Shown here in pieces: positions 41,675 to 50,708 of a stretch of DNA of 64,000 bases; position 1 is the stretch's first letter, and each line of letters begins with the position of its first letter. The stretch is from positions 52,502 to 116,501 of the forward strand of contig CANIII010000013.1 of the NCBI GenBank assembly GCA_947467605.1, given 5' to 3'. Source of the stretch: Acidobacteriota bacterium. Lineage in GTDB: Bacteria > Acidobacteriota > Vicinamibacteria > Vicinamibacterales > SCN-69-37. The notes under the pieces are model-generated. The model had not been told where the DNA came from. It saw only the letters and a program-made list of their open reading frames with translations, and ran no database searches. The translations under genes were made by a program, and so were the position numbers.

Positions 41675-44353
41675 ATGCCCAGTCGTCGTCTCGGACAACT
41701 CGTATTTGCTTTGATGGCCACGGCCATCGTCACCGTTTCACTGAGCGCAGAGCCGCCGCAGCCCGCTGATGAGCAGGGCGGGGCACAGGGGCAGGGCGGT
41801 CGCGCCGGCGGTGCTGGCGCGGGAGGCGCAACGCCGACGATCGAAGATCGGACGGCCGGCACGCGCAAGCTGGATGGCTATTTCCCGATCTATCTCGATG
41901 AGCGCGCCGGCACGCTGATGTTGGAAATTGCGCGCTTCGATACGGAGTTCCTGTTCTCGACGGGGCTCTCGGCCGGCCTCGGCTCGAATGACATCGGTCT
42001 CGACCGCGGTTCCGGCGGTGCCGGACGCGTCGTCAAGTTCCAGCGCGCGGGCCAGAAGATCTGGCTCGTGCAGCCGAATCTGTCGTTCCGATCGAGCAGC
42101 CCGAATCCGCTCGAGCGTAAGTCTGTCGAAGACTCATTCGCGAAGTCGATCATCTGGGGCTTTACGGTCGCCGCCGAGTCGAACGGCCGCGTGTTGATTG
42201 ACGCGACGCCGTTCTTCCTTCGCGACGTCACCGGTGCCGCGGGTTCGCTCAATCCCGGTCCATACAATCTCGACCTCGGCCGCAGCGCCTTCTATCTGCC
42301 GAACACGCGAAACTTTCCGCAGAACACGGAAGTTGACATGACGCTGACATTCGCGCGCGGTGCAGCGGCCGGCGGTCGTGGCGGTGGCGGCGCGGGTCCT
42401 TCGCAGGGTCCGCAGGGAGTCGGTGCCGGCGAGGGCTTTGCCGGCGGCCGCGGCGGCGGTCTGACGGCCGGCACGGTCGCGAGCGTCACGCCATCGGCCG
42501 ATTCGGTGACGCTGCGCGAGCACGCGTCGTTCGTGCAGCTGCCCGACAATAACTACCAGCCGCGCGTTGATGATCCGCGCGCCGGCTACGGCGGCCTCCA
42601 GTTCATGGACTACAGCACGCCGATCGGCGACCAGATGACCTTCCGCTATCTCCGTCGTCATCGCCTCCAGAAGAAAGATCCGAATGCGGCGATGAGCGAT
42701 CCGATCAAGCCGATTCAGTACTACGTCGATTCCGGTGCGCCTGAAGACGTGCGACAGGCGTTGCTGGAGGGCGCGCGCTGGTGGGATCAGGCGTTTCAGG
42801 CGGCCGGCTTCACGAATGCGTTCAAGGTTGATGTGTTGCCGGACGGCGCCGACCCGATGGACATCCGCTACAACATGATCAACTGGGTGCACCGGTCCAC
42901 ACGCGGCTGGAGCACGGGCGGTTCGGTGTCGGATCCGCGCACGGGCGAGATCATCAAGGCCACGGTGACGCTCGGCTCACTGCGCGATCGCCAAGACTAC
43001 ATGATCTTTGAAGGTTTACTCTCGCCCTACAAGACCGGCACAGAGAAGCCCGACATCCTGTATCAAACGGCGCTGAAGCGTATTCGCCAGCTGTCTGCGC
43101 ATGAAGTTGGCCACACGCTCGGCCTTGGCCACAACTACTACGACAGCACCAAGGGATGGATCTCGGTGATGGACTATCCGCATCCGCTCGAGGAATTGAA
43201 GGCGGACGGCACCATTGATATTTCCAACGCGTATCAGGCGCGCATCGGCGATTGGGACAAGGTCGCGATCAACTTCGGTTATCGCGAGTTCGCGAAGGGC
43301 GCAAACGACACCGCGCCCTTGACCAAGATTCTCGACGATGCCTGGACGCTGGATCTGCGGTATTTCACGAACCAGGACACCGACATCCATCCGCGCGTGG
43401 ACCAGTGGTCGAACGGCCTCAATCAGTCGGATGAACTCACGCGGCTCATGAAGATCCGCCGGTCGGCGCTCGATCGGATGGGGGAGAACACGATCCGCCT
43501 CGGTGCGCCGATGGCGACGATCGAAGAGCCGCTCGTGCCGATCTGGATGTATCACCGCTACGCCGTCGAGGGTGCGGCGTCGGCGATCGCCGGCCAGGAC
43601 TTCGTCTACGCGATGCGCGGTGACGATCGCGTGCCGACCAAGTGGGAAACGGCCATCAATCAGCGCAAGGCGATCGTGTCGCTGAGCAGCACGCTCAATC
43701 CGTCCGAGCTCGTCGTGCCGAGAAAGATCCTGAACATGATTCCGCCGAGGCCGCCGGGCTTCGGTGCACACCGCGAGATGTTCCCGCGCACGACCGGCGA
43801 AGCATTCGATCCGGTTGTGCCCGGCATGATCGCCGCTGATGTCACGATCGGTTTCATCCTGCAGTTGGATCGCTCGGCGCGCATGGTCTCGCAGCATGCG
43901 GTGGATCCGACGCTGCCCGGTCTCGAAGAAGTGATCGACGCGTTGACCAAGGCGGTATTTGACGTGCCGACGGCTAATGCGTACGAAGCGGCGGTGCAGC
44001 GCGCCGAACAGCGCGTGCTGGTCAGCCGCGTGCAGTGGCTCGCGCAGGGATCGCCCAACTACGACGTTCGCGCGATCGCGTCACAACGGTTGAGCCGAAT
44101 CGCCACACGGCTGCGCACGTCGCCGGGCGTGAACGAGATGGAGCAGGGCCACCGCACGCTACTGGCGGCAGACATCAAGCGATTCCTCGAGCGTGGCTAC
44201 GAAGCGGCGATGCTGCCGGCGATGGCCGCGGCGCCCGCGCCGCCCGGCGCTCCGATCGGCGACTTCGGCCAGGACTGGCTGGGCTCACCGCGCTGCGTCT
44301 GGGACGACAACGCGCCGTGGCTGTGGGTGTACTACAGGGGCGAAGGGCAGTGA
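41675..44353 (+). CDS. Secreted zinc-dependent metalloprotease, DUF5117/DUF4953 family
   Basis: An 892-residue exported protein started after GCAGGAG. Signal region [20 protein letters not shown] is followed by a Gly-rich, low-complexity linker. The N-terminal DUF5117 part has [19 protein letters not shown] and [16 protein letters not shown]. The metzincin-like zinc site [12 protein letters not shown] (HExxHxxGxxH), at about residue 475, sits in the DUF4953 part, with a Met-turn-like SVMDYPHP shortly after. A second Gly-rich insert lies at about 225-270. Typical size for the family. Probably a periplasmic or secreted protease of unknown target. Confidence 0.9.
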   Translation: MPSRRLGQLVFALMATAIVTVSLSAEPPQPADEQGGAQGQGGRAGGAGAGGATPTIEDRTAGTRKLDGYFPIYLDERAGTLMLEIARFDTEFLFSTGLSAGLGSNDIGLDRGSGGAGRVVKFQRAGQKIWLVQPNLSFRSSSPNPLERKSVEDSFAKSIIWGFTVAAESNGRVLIDATPFFLRDVTGAAGSLNPGPYNLDLGRSAFYLPNTRNFPQNTEVDMTLTFARGAAAGGRGGGGAGPSQGPQGVGAGEGFAGGRGGGLTAGTVASVTPSADSVTLREHASFVQLPDNNYQPRVDDPRAGYGGLQFMDYSTPIGDQMTFRYLRRHRLQKKDPNAAMSDPIKPIQYYVDSGAPEDVRQALLEGARWWDQAFQAAGFTNAFKVDVLPDGADPMDIRYNMINWVHRSTRGWSTGGSVSDPRTGEIIKATVTLGSLRDRQDYMIFEGLLSPYKTGTEKPDILYQTALKRIRQLSAHEVGHTLGLGHNYYDSTKGWISVMDYPHPLEELKADGTIDISNAYQARIGDWDKVAINFGYREFAKGANDTAPLTKILDDAWTLDLRYFTNQDTDIHPRVDQWSNGLNQSDELTRLMKIRRSALDRMGENTIRLGAPMATIEEPLVPIWMYHRYAVEGAASAIAGQDFVYAMRGDDRVPTKWETAINQRKAIVSLSSTLNPSELVVPRKILNMIPPRPPGFGAHREMFPRTTGEAFDPVVPGMIAADVTIGFILQLDRSARMVSQHAVDPTLPGLEEVIDALTKAVFDVPTANAYEAAVQRAEQRVLVSRVQWLAQGSPNYDVRAIASQRLSRIATRLRTSPGVNEMEQGHRTLLAADIKRFLERGYEAAMLPAMAAAPAPPGAPIGDFGQDWLGSPRCVWDDNAPWLWVYYRGEGQ

Positions 44354-44364
44354 TTGTCTTGGCG

Positions 44365-44426
44365 GACGTAGGCGGCGGGCTTTAGCCCGCCGCACAACCG
44401 ACGGGCTGAAGCCCGTCGGCTACGTC
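44365..44426. repeat. Compound REP: outer palindrome enclosing two hairpins
   Basis: Outer arms GACGTAG (44365-44371) and CTACGTC (44420-44426) enclose two perfect 10-bp hairpins: GCGGCGGGCT/AGCCCGCCGC (44372-44393) and CCGACGGGCT/AGCCCGTCGG (44398-44419), each with a 2-base loop. It lies between the convergent protease and zinc-ribbon genes. The layout (10-bp arms, GA or TT loop) matches the GGCCGGACCT REPs, though the sequence differs. Confidence 0.8.
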
Positions 44427-44447
44427 TGTCAGAACGCATCTCGCTCC

Positions 44448-45560
44448 TCACTGATTCAGCGCAAGAATCGTCAGAACCACCACGATGATCCCGAGCACCA
44501 GGAACGCAATCTTCCAGAAGCTCTTCGGATAATTGCCGGCGATTTCGCCGGTGTAGCCGTTGGCGATCACGTTGAAGGTCTTCGCGCCGTACGTGTAGGT
44601 GAGCAGCCAGATCGGCAGCAGCGTGTGCTTGAACGTCTGGTTCGAGTACTCCGGCTTGATCACGAGATTGCGATACGTGTCGCCCGGGATCTCTCGAGCA
44701 CACAGGCTCTCGAGCTCGTCGTGCATCTGCCCAAGTGATGCCGTGGCGGCCTCTTCAAGATTGATCTGGTAGCGCTCGACCACGAAGCCCGACAGGAATG
44801 CGGTGTCGTACGGCACGACCTCCTGTGTCGGAAAGGGCTCGACCTGTCGGAGCAGCGCGAGGTCCACGCCCTTGGTCGCCGGCACCGGCTCATCATCAAA
44901 AAAATGATCGATCGCGCCTTCCGCGTATTCCCAGCGCGTGTGTTGTACCTGTCGCGTTTGTTCGCGGCCCTGGCCGTCGCGATAGCTTTCGGTCGTGTAG
45001 TAGTAGTGACCCGCTTCGGCCTGCCAATCGCAGTGCACCTGCGCGTCGAACGTCCAGTACGGCACGTAGAGGCCGTGCAGTTGATCGACGAGTGATTTGT
45101 TCTTGAACGCGTTCGGCGCGAACCAGCGACCGGCATACCAGCGCTTCATTTGGTCGCGCACATCGTTTTGCGAGAGCTTGAAGGGCAACAGGCTCTGCGG
45201 CCGGATCGGCGATTGCAGTTCGGTGTAGTCGACGAGCGCGGGTGAGCCGCAGAACTCGCAGTTCTTGCCGACCTTCGCCGGATCGAAGACCATCACGGCC
45301 TTGCAGCTCTGGCACTGCACGCTGTGGCGTGTCGTGTCCCAGCCGCGCTGTTCCGCCGGCAGGTCGCGCAACATCGCCACGAGGTCGAGTTCGGCGACCG
45401 CGCCGCCGGCCTTGTACTGTTCGTACGGTGATTCGGCGCCGCAGAACGGACAGACCAGTAGCTGCTTCGACGGATTCCACTCCGCCTGCGCACCGCAGGC
45501 GGGGCAGGCGTGCTTCTCCTTGGCCGCGATCTGCGGCGGCGCGTTGTCGGGCGTGGTCAC
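44448..45560 (-). CDS. Zinc-ribbon membrane protein, YdjG-like
   Basis: A 370-residue protein with two or three zinc ribbons at the N-terminus: HACPACGAQAEW with LLVCPFCGAES, and VQCQSCKAVMVFD with NCEFCGSPALV. A long globular part follows (DQLHGLYVPYWTFDAQVHCDW and HTRWEYAEGAIDHFFDD), then one C-terminal membrane helix (KIAFLVLGIIVVVLTILAL). It overlaps the SPFH gene upstream by ATGA. In Bacillus a similar zinc-ribbon protein (YdjG) works with an SPFH protein (YdjI) next to PspA in membrane-stress response. By analogy this pair may form a membrane-attached complex; no pspA gene is in the window. Confidence 0.75.
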   Translation of the reverse strand: MTTPDNAPPQIAAKEKHACPACGAQAEWNPSKQLLVCPFCGAESPYEQYKAGGAVAELDLVAMLRDLPAEQRGWDTTRHSVQCQSCKAVMVFDPAKVGKNCEFCGSPALVDYTELQSPIRPQSLLPFKLSQNDVRDQMKRWYAGRWFAPNAFKNKSLVDQLHGLYVPYWTFDAQVHCDWQAEAGHYYYTTESYRDGQGREQTRQVQHTRWEYAEGAIDHFFDDEPVPATKGVDLALLRQVEPFPTQEVVPYDTAFLSGFVVERYQINLEEAATASLGQMHDELESLCAREIPGDTYRNLVIKPEYSNQTFKHTLLPIWLLTYTYGAKTFNVIANGYTGEIAGNYPKSFWKIAFLVLGIIVVVLTILALNQ

Positions 45561-46624
45561 TGCGCGATGTACGCGTCGAATGCGGCGCGTGTGATCCGGT
45601 AGCTGCTGCCGATCTTCTTCGCCTTCAACTCACCAGCTTCGATGATCGCCATGACGTCGCTCTCGGGAACACCGAGTGACTTCGCCACATCAGCCGGCGT
45701 CAGCATGTCGACCGTGGGCGCAGCCGCGGGCGCGGTGCCGCCGACGACCGGCGGTGCGGAGGGCGCGTTGGGATTCATCAGGCCCTCCTTCATCATCTGC
45801 TGCGCCATGCCGAAACCAACGGCGAGCTCTGCCGCCGTACCGCCCGCGCCGCCGTTGCCCGAGCCCATGCCCTGCGCCATCTGGAATTTCACGTAGTCGT
45901 TCAGGTTGCCGACCGCCGCCATGCTCGACCGCTTGTCGATCGCCGCTTCGACCTCCGGCGGTACCGACACGTTCTCGATGATGAAGCTGCCGATCTCCAG
46001 ACCATACTTTGCGCTGACCACCGGGTTGATGATCGGCAGCAGCGCGTCACCGAGTTCCGAGTAGCGCATCGCGACGTCGAGCACCGGGATCTTCGCGGAG
46101 GCGAGCGCTTCACTGAACACGCTGACCATGCGCGAGCGCATCGCGTCGGCAAACTCGTCGAGCCGGAAGTGCTGGTCGGAGCCGGCCACTTCCTTGATGA
46201 AGAGCGGCGGGTTGGTGATCTTGAAATCAAACGTGCCGAAGGCGCGCACGCGGACGATGCCGAAGTCGTTGTCGCGCATCATCACAGGGTTGGCCGTGCC
46301 CCACTTGTTGCCGGTGAAGAGGCGCGTGGTGACGTAGAAGACGTCGGCCTTGAACGGGGAGTCGAAGCCGTACTTCCACGACTTGATCTTTGTCAGGATC
46401 GGAATGTTGTCGGTCGTGAGTGTGTGTTTGCCGGGCGTGAAGCAGTCGCCGAACTGGCCGAGGTACATGAACTGCGCAACCTGCGATTCACGCACGATCA
46501 GCTGGGCGCCGTTCTTGATGGCCTTGTCCTGATCAGGAAACCGGTATGACAACGTGTCGCGCGAGTCATCGGTCCATTCGATGACGTCAATAAACTCGCC
46601 CTTGATGAAGTCCATCAAACCCAT
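45557..46624 (-). CDS. SPFH-domain protein (YdjI-like) with C-terminal excisionase-type HTH
   Basis: A 355-residue protein. Residues about 1-250 match the YdjI/virion-core-like SPFH group: GEFIDVIEWTDDSRDTLSYR, the FGDCFTPGKHTLTTDNIPIL block, VMMRDNDFGIVRVRAFGTFD and KYGLEIGSFIIENVSVPPEV. A Gly/Ala/Pro-rich linker with hydrophobic patches (about 255-305) joins it to a 50-residue MerR/excisionase-like helix-turn-helix: LTPADVAKSLGVPESDVMAI, IEAGELKAKKIGSSYRITR. No signal or membrane helix. Known YdjI proteins end before such a domain; here the HTH could bind a protein or peptide rather than DNA. Co-translated with the zinc-ribbon gene. Confidence 0.8.
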   Translation of the reverse strand: MGLMDFIKGEFIDVIEWTDDSRDTLSYRFPDQDKAIKNGAQLIVRESQVAQFMYLGQFGDCFTPGKHTLTTDNIPILTKIKSWKYGFDSPFKADVFYVTTRLFTGNKWGTANPVMMRDNDFGIVRVRAFGTFDFKITNPPLFIKEVAGSDQHFRLDEFADAMRSRMVSVFSEALASAKIPVLDVAMRYSELGDALLPIINPVVSAKYGLEIGSFIIENVSVPPEVEAAIDKRSSMAAVGNLNDYVKFQMAQGMGSGNGGAGGTAAELAVGFGMAQQMMKEGLMNPNAPSAPPVVGGTAPAAAPTVDMLTPADVAKSLGVPESDVMAIIEAGELKAKKIGSSYRITRAAFDAYIAQ

Positions 46625-46755
46625 GGTGTCGATACCCTCGCGAAGATCACGTCCGGCCCCCGTGGCCTGACACCAACAGATTACGAGAGCAGGACCGCGA
46701 TGTTCGTGAAAAATCGGCAGATGGCGTATCCGGATCGGCAGACTAACATGAGGGC

Positions 46756-48993
46756 ATGCGGCAGCTGATTCTGACGGCGGCGCTCTTCGCGGCGATCAGC
46801 GGAGCCGTGCTCGGCGGTCAGCGGGGCATCGGTGCGGGACCGGGGCGCGCAGCTGGAAGTGACCCGGCCGCGCTGGCGCGCGCGCTCGCCGACGCGGATT
46901 GGCGCGGGGCCGTGGCGCAGGCCGCCGACCTGCGGTGGTTCTGCGTCTACCTCGCGAACGGCGAACGGGAAGTGCGGCACGGCGCCGATCATGCGGAAGT
47001 GCGCGCCATGAACCTCATCAATCAGGTGTTTGCCAATTCCGTGACGCCCGAGCAGCGTCGATTTGCGATTCTGAGCATGGCGCGCATCGGCAGCAACATG
47101 ACGGACGTGGCCGGCAGATTCCCCAAGCTGATGCTCGAGAACACCGACCCGATCGTGCGTCTGACAGCGGCCGACGCGATCGGCCTGTCCTTCGACGACC
47201 TGCCCCGCGATCCGATCTACGGCGTGTCGGTGATGCCGCCGTGGATTCCAGAAGCCTGGGCGGAGCAGGCGCGCTACATGCTCGAGATGCGGCTGCGCGT
47301 TGAACCGAATTCCGCGGCCGCCGCCGCGATGCTGCGTTCGATGGCGCGGTTGCCGATGGACCCCGCCCGCGCGGCGGCCGTGGAGACGACACTCGCGATG
47401 AACCTGACCGGCCGGGCGATGCGTGTGGCCGGCGCGGTGGCGGGCCTCGAGATCCTTGCGCGCCGCGCGCCGAAGCGGCCGTTCTCGCACGAGACCGTGC
47501 GACAACTGCAACGACTGGCCGAAGGGGACCTGCTGACGCTGACGCTCGAAGGCGGCGGCCTCGACGTCATCGAGATGCTGGCCTCGATGCGGCGCACGGC
47601 ATTGCTCGCATTGCACGAGGCGAACAACGACAGCGCAGCGACGCTGATGACAGCGCTCAGTGACGCCGACTGGCAGGTGCGGCGTCTGGCGGCGACCTAC
47701 CTGCCTGCGCGCGATGACGAATCGGCTTCGCGGCTCGAACACGCGCTCGAAGACGACGTCTTTCAGGTGCGCGCGGCTGCGCTCACCTCGCTGGTGCCAC
47801 GTATGCGCGTGACGTTGTCGTGCGGGCGGCTGATGAGCGCGCTCGATGACCCGAGCCCCGCCGTGGCGATGACGGCCATCGACGTCGCGCCGGCGAACTG
47901 CTCTGAGCACGAAGCACTCCTGATGTGGCTGCGCCAGCGCGCGACCGCGCTCGGTGGCGCGGTCTCGTCGTGGCATGTGCCGGCGCATGCGCTCATGGCG
48001 CTTGTGCGATTCAAAGACCCGACCGCCGCGGCGATCAACGGCGGCTACGCCGCGACCCACTCGGCGTGGGAGGTGCGCCAGATCGCCGCGTCCATCGCCG
48101 GAACCTTGCAGGACGAAGCGACGGCGGCGCTGCTCGCCGACGATCGGCAACCGAACGTACGCGCGGCCGCGCTCAAGGCGCTGACCGTCATCGACAGTGC
48201 GCGGCGGACGACGTTTGCGATCAACGAGCTCACGCGCGGTGCCACGTCAAATGGCCCCGCACTGCTCGCCGCCGCAGCTGCGTTGCCCGACACCATGCCC
48301 ATCGAAGATGCGCGCCGGGCACTCGAACGTGCACTCAACACGGCGTCGCAAAACGCACCCGGCTCCCGCGACGTTCGGCTCGGCCTGATCGCCGGGCTGC
48401 AACGATTCTCGCTCGGTGACTCGCGCCAGCTCCGCGATCTGCTCACTGATCGGGATCCGCGCGTCGCCGACGCCGCGGCCAGCGTGCTTTCGTCGTACTC
48501 GCGACTGCCCGTGCGCGCGCAGCCACGAGTGCGTGCGCCGACAGCGTTCTCCGTTGCGACCTCCACGCTCCAGCGATTTGCCACACTCGAGCTGTCAGAC
48601 GGTGGCGTCATCAAGATTGAGCTGTTGGTGGACGACGCGCCACTGACGGCGATGGCCTGGTTCGGGCGATGGAGCCAGCCATCCCATGAGGGGTTCATCG
48701 AGGTGTCGCCGGGGGTCGGCGTTCGAAGCGGCGGCGTGTATGACAACGTGATCGACGGCTCGACCTCGTGGCTTCGCGACGAACTCGGTACGACGCGGCA
48801 CACTCGTGGCGCGGTGGCGATGATGAACAACGGCCACGACCTTGGCAACGGTCAGATCTTCATCGATCTCATCGATCGTCCTGATCTCGATCATGGCTAC
48901 ACCGTCTTCGCGCGGATTGTGAGCGGCCTCGACGTCGCCGACAGGATCCTGCCCGGAGTCGAGATCCGTCGCGTGACCTTCTCCACGCGCTGA
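46756..48993 (+). CDS. Secreted HEAT-repeat protein fused to a cyclophilin-like peptidyl-prolyl isomerase domain
   Basis: A 745-residue protein with a signal peptide (RQLILTAALFAAISGAVLGG). Residues about 80-590 are HEAT/PBS-lyase-like repeats (SDADWQVRRLAATYLPARD, EDDVFQVRAAALTSL, AHALMALVRFKDPTAAAI, DDRQPNVRAAALKALTVI). The last about 150 residues are cyclophilin-like: ATLELSDGGVIKIELLVDDAP, the TRGAVAMMNNGHDLGNGQIFIDL block (in place of the classical FQ/GMAN-type core), and GYTVFARIVSGLDVADRI. Several catalytic residues of model cyclophilins (Arg-Phe-Gln patch) are not evident, so binding rather than isomerisation is possible. Divergent from the SPFH pair. Confidence 0.85.
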   Translation: MRQLILTAALFAAISGAVLGGQRGIGAGPGRAAGSDPAALARALADADWRGAVAQAADLRWFCVYLANGEREVRHGADHAEVRAMNLINQVFANSVTPEQRRFAILSMARIGSNMTDVAGRFPKLMLENTDPIVRLTAADAIGLSFDDLPRDPIYGVSVMPPWIPEAWAEQARYMLEMRLRVEPNSAAAAAMLRSMARLPMDPARAAAVETTLAMNLTGRAMRVAGAVAGLEILARRAPKRPFSHETVRQLQRLAEGDLLTLTLEGGGLDVIEMLASMRRTALLALHEANNDSAATLMTALSDADWQVRRLAATYLPARDDESASRLEHALEDDVFQVRAAALTSLVPRMRVTLSCGRLMSALDDPSPAVAMTAIDVAPANCSEHEALLMWLRQRATALGGAVSSWHVPAHALMALVRFKDPTAAAINGGYAATHSAWEVRQIAASIAGTLQDEATAALLADDRQPNVRAAALKALTVIDSARRTTFAINELTRGATSNGPALLAAAAALPDTMPIEDARRALERALNTASQNAPGSRDVRLGLIAGLQRFSLGDSRQLRDLLTDRDPRVADAAASVLSSYSRLPVRAQPRVRAPTAFSVATSTLQRFATLELSDGGVIKIELLVDDAPLTAMAWFGRWSQPSHEGFIEVSPGVGVRSGGVYDNVIDGSTSWLRDELGTTRHTRGAVAMMNNGHDLGNGQIFIDLIDRPDLDHGYTVFARIVSGLDVADRILPGVEIRRVTFSTR

Positions 48994-49027
48994 GGGCCGC
49001 CGAACCCGAGAGAGTAAGATCGAACGG

Positions 49028-49546
49028 ATGAAGATCCCGAAAGCGCTGCTCGCGTTCGTTGTCGCCGGCGGGCTTCAGGTGGCCTGCGGCCATCCTGCGC
49101 CACCACCTCCACCGGCTCCGACCGTGCCGCCCGTCGTCGCTGAGCCCGCGCGTCCTGCGACCGACCGGCGTGACCTGCAACTCGACGAGCGCGCCGGCGG
49201 CCACACGTTGAGCCGGCATGTCGGTCGCACGGACGCGCAGTTGAAGCAACGGCTGCGCGACGAGCCCGGGATCAGCGCGGCCTCGACGTACACCGATCGC
49301 GAGACTGCCGAGCGTGTGGTCGCGGCGGCGTTGACGCGCCAGCGCGCGAAGGTCGCGAAGTGGGAAGACCGCTCAGGCTCCCGGCCCAACCTCACACTCA
49401 ATATTCACGATGACGGCGAGGCTATCGGCCGAAGCATTGCGCGGCGTGGTCGCGGCGCTGAACCCTGCCACGACGCCACGGTGGTGCTGCGCTGGAAGGG
49501 CAACACCTTCTATGTACTGACGAGCTATCCGGAGACACGACGATGA
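49028..49546 (+). CDS. Lipoprotein-like toxin with bacterial RNase A-type (CdiA-CT) domain
   Basis: A 172-residue protein with an exported start (PKALLAFVVAGGLQVACGH, Cys in a poor lipobox with Gln at -3) and a Pro-rich linker (PPPPPAPTVPP). The remaining about 120 residues match the RNase A-like toxin domain known from the C-termini of CdiA and other polymorphic toxins: DLQLDERAGGHTLSRHVGRT, LRDEPGISAASTYTDRETAE, and the end FYVLTSYPE. The GGHTL His and the TxY near the end correspond, as far as I recall, to active-site residues of the characterised CdiA member. The next gene, overlapping by 4 bases, is a CdiI-type immunity protein. Unlike classic cases there is no large delivery protein; the toxin is its own small exported gene. 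Confidence 0.8.
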   Translation: MKIPKALLAFVVAGGLQVACGHPAPPPPPAPTVPPVVAEPARPATDRRDLQLDERAGGHTLSRHVGRTDAQLKQRLRDEPGISAASTYTDRETAERVVAAALTRQRAKVAKWEDRSGSRPNLTLNIHDDGEAIGRSIARRGRGAEPCHDATVVLRWKGNTFYVLTSYPETRR

Positions 49547-49956
49547 AGAAGACGCGCGCAAAGAAGCCAGCCAAGAAAGTTACGAAGACCAAGACGGTGA
49601 CGAAGGCGAAGAAGGTGGCGCCCAAGGCACCGAATGCACCCAAGAGCGCGGCCCTGGTGGCCCCTGTGCGCCGGAGCGACTACCCGGCGCTGTGCGATTT
49701 TCTTGACGGCTACCTGCATCAGGACTTCGTGGTGGAGCACCGTACGGTCGCCGGGGCCGGCGCGGCATTCCTGCGAGATGCCAACGCCGCTGAGCGCAAA
49801 GATCTCGTGCGGGAACTTCGCGCCTTCATGACCGCAACGGCCGGCTTGCCGATCGGACGCGTCGGCGATTTGGTCACGCATGAACTCGGTGGCTCTTGGC
49901 TGCCCGCGTCGCGTGAAGAGCTTGATGCCCTGCTCTCGGTGTTCACCGCGAAATAA
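49543..49956 (+). CDS. Contact-dependent inhibition immunity protein, CdiI family, with basic N-terminal tail
   Basis: A 137-residue protein. Residues about 45-137 match the CdiI family that pairs with RNase A-like toxins: DYPALCDFLDGYLHQDFVVE, AAFLRDANAAERKDLVREL, and the end VTHELGGSWLPASREELDAL. The first 40 residues are unlike any immunity protein: a Lys/Ala/Pro-rich run (KKTRAKKPAKKVTKTKTV) resembling histone H1 tails, perhaps for nucleic-acid binding or from read-through of simple sequence. Begins at ATGA with the toxin and its stop TAA overlaps the rsmE ATG, so all three are coupled. Confidence 0.82.
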   Translation: MKKTRAKKPAKKVTKTKTVTKAKKVAPKAPNAPKSAALVAPVRRSDYPALCDFLDGYLHQDFVVEHRTVAGAGAAFLRDANAAERKDLVRELRAFMTATAGLPIGRVGDLVTHELGGSWLPASREELDALLSVFTAK

Positions 49957-50696
49957 TGAACCTGCTGCTGCTCGATCCGTCGGAGGTGGCGACGGATGGC
50001 TCGGTGTCATTGACGCAGGCGCACGCTGAGCACGTGCGCAAGGTGTTGAAACTTGGCACCGGCCAGACCGTTCGTGTCGGGATGGTCGACGGCGCGATGG
50101 GCGTCGGCACCATCACGACAATTGCGGATCGTCACGTCGAGTTGGCGTGCGCCTTCGACCCCGCACCACCAGCGCGTCCTCGCGTCGACCTGCTGCTCGC
50201 GTTGCCCCGGCCGAAGGTTATGCGCCGACTCTGGGCGCCGCTCGCCACGCTCGGTGTGGGTCAGGTAATCCTTACTAACGCCGAGAAGGTCGAGCGCGAT
50301 TACTTCGACAGTCATGTGCTGCAGCCAGAGGGCTATCGACCGCTGTTGATCGAAGGGCTGCAGCAGGCGCGCGACACGCACATGCCCATCGTGTCGATTC
50401 ACAAGCGCTTCAAGGTGCTGGTGGAAGACCACCTCGATGCCCTGTGCCCGTCGGTTCGACGGTTGGTCGCCCATCCCGGCAGCGACACGCGTGTCGCGAC
50501 GGCACTCGCGGACGTCACCCCGAGTGATCGCGTCCTCCTCGCGACCGGTCCTGAAGGCGGATGGAACGACTTCGAACTCAGCCTGCTCGAGACGCACGGC
50601 TTCGCGCGCGTCGGCATCGGCCCTCGAATTCTGACGACCACGACCGCGTGTGTGGCGCTGCTCACGCTTGTGCACGAGGCCCTGCGCCGGGGGTAA
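49956..50696 (+). CDS. rsmE: 16S rRNA (uracil-1498-N3)-methyltransferase
   Basis: A 246-residue SPOUT methyltransferase acting on the small-subunit rRNA. N-terminal PUA-like part: LTQAHAEHVRKVLKLGTGQ. SPOUT knot: LLLALPRPKVMRRLWAPLA, ILTNAEKVERDYFDS, and the SAM-binding knot VLLATGPEGGWNDFELSLL with GFARVGIGPRILTTTTACVA. Full length. It lies directly behind the immunity gene (TAATG overlap), an odd place for a housekeeping gene and possibly the result of the toxin pair inserting ahead of it. Confidence 0.94.
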   Translation: MNLLLLDPSEVATDGSVSLTQAHAEHVRKVLKLGTGQTVRVGMVDGAMGVGTITTIADRHVELACAFDPAPPARPRVDLLLALPRPKVMRRLWAPLATLGVGQVILTNAEKVERDYFDSHVLQPEGYRPLLIEGLQQARDTHMPIVSIHKRFKVLVEDHLDALCPSVRRLVAHPGSDTRVATALADVTPSDRVLLATGPEGGWNDFELSLLETHGFARVGIGPRILTTTTACVALLTLVHEALRRG

Positions 50697-50708
50697 GATC
50701 GCCCCATC

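Noticed and set aside
44372..44419. The paired hairpins as a riboswitch
   Set aside because: They are perfect GC palindromes with 2-base loops between convergent gene ends; there is no leader position and no known aptamer core.
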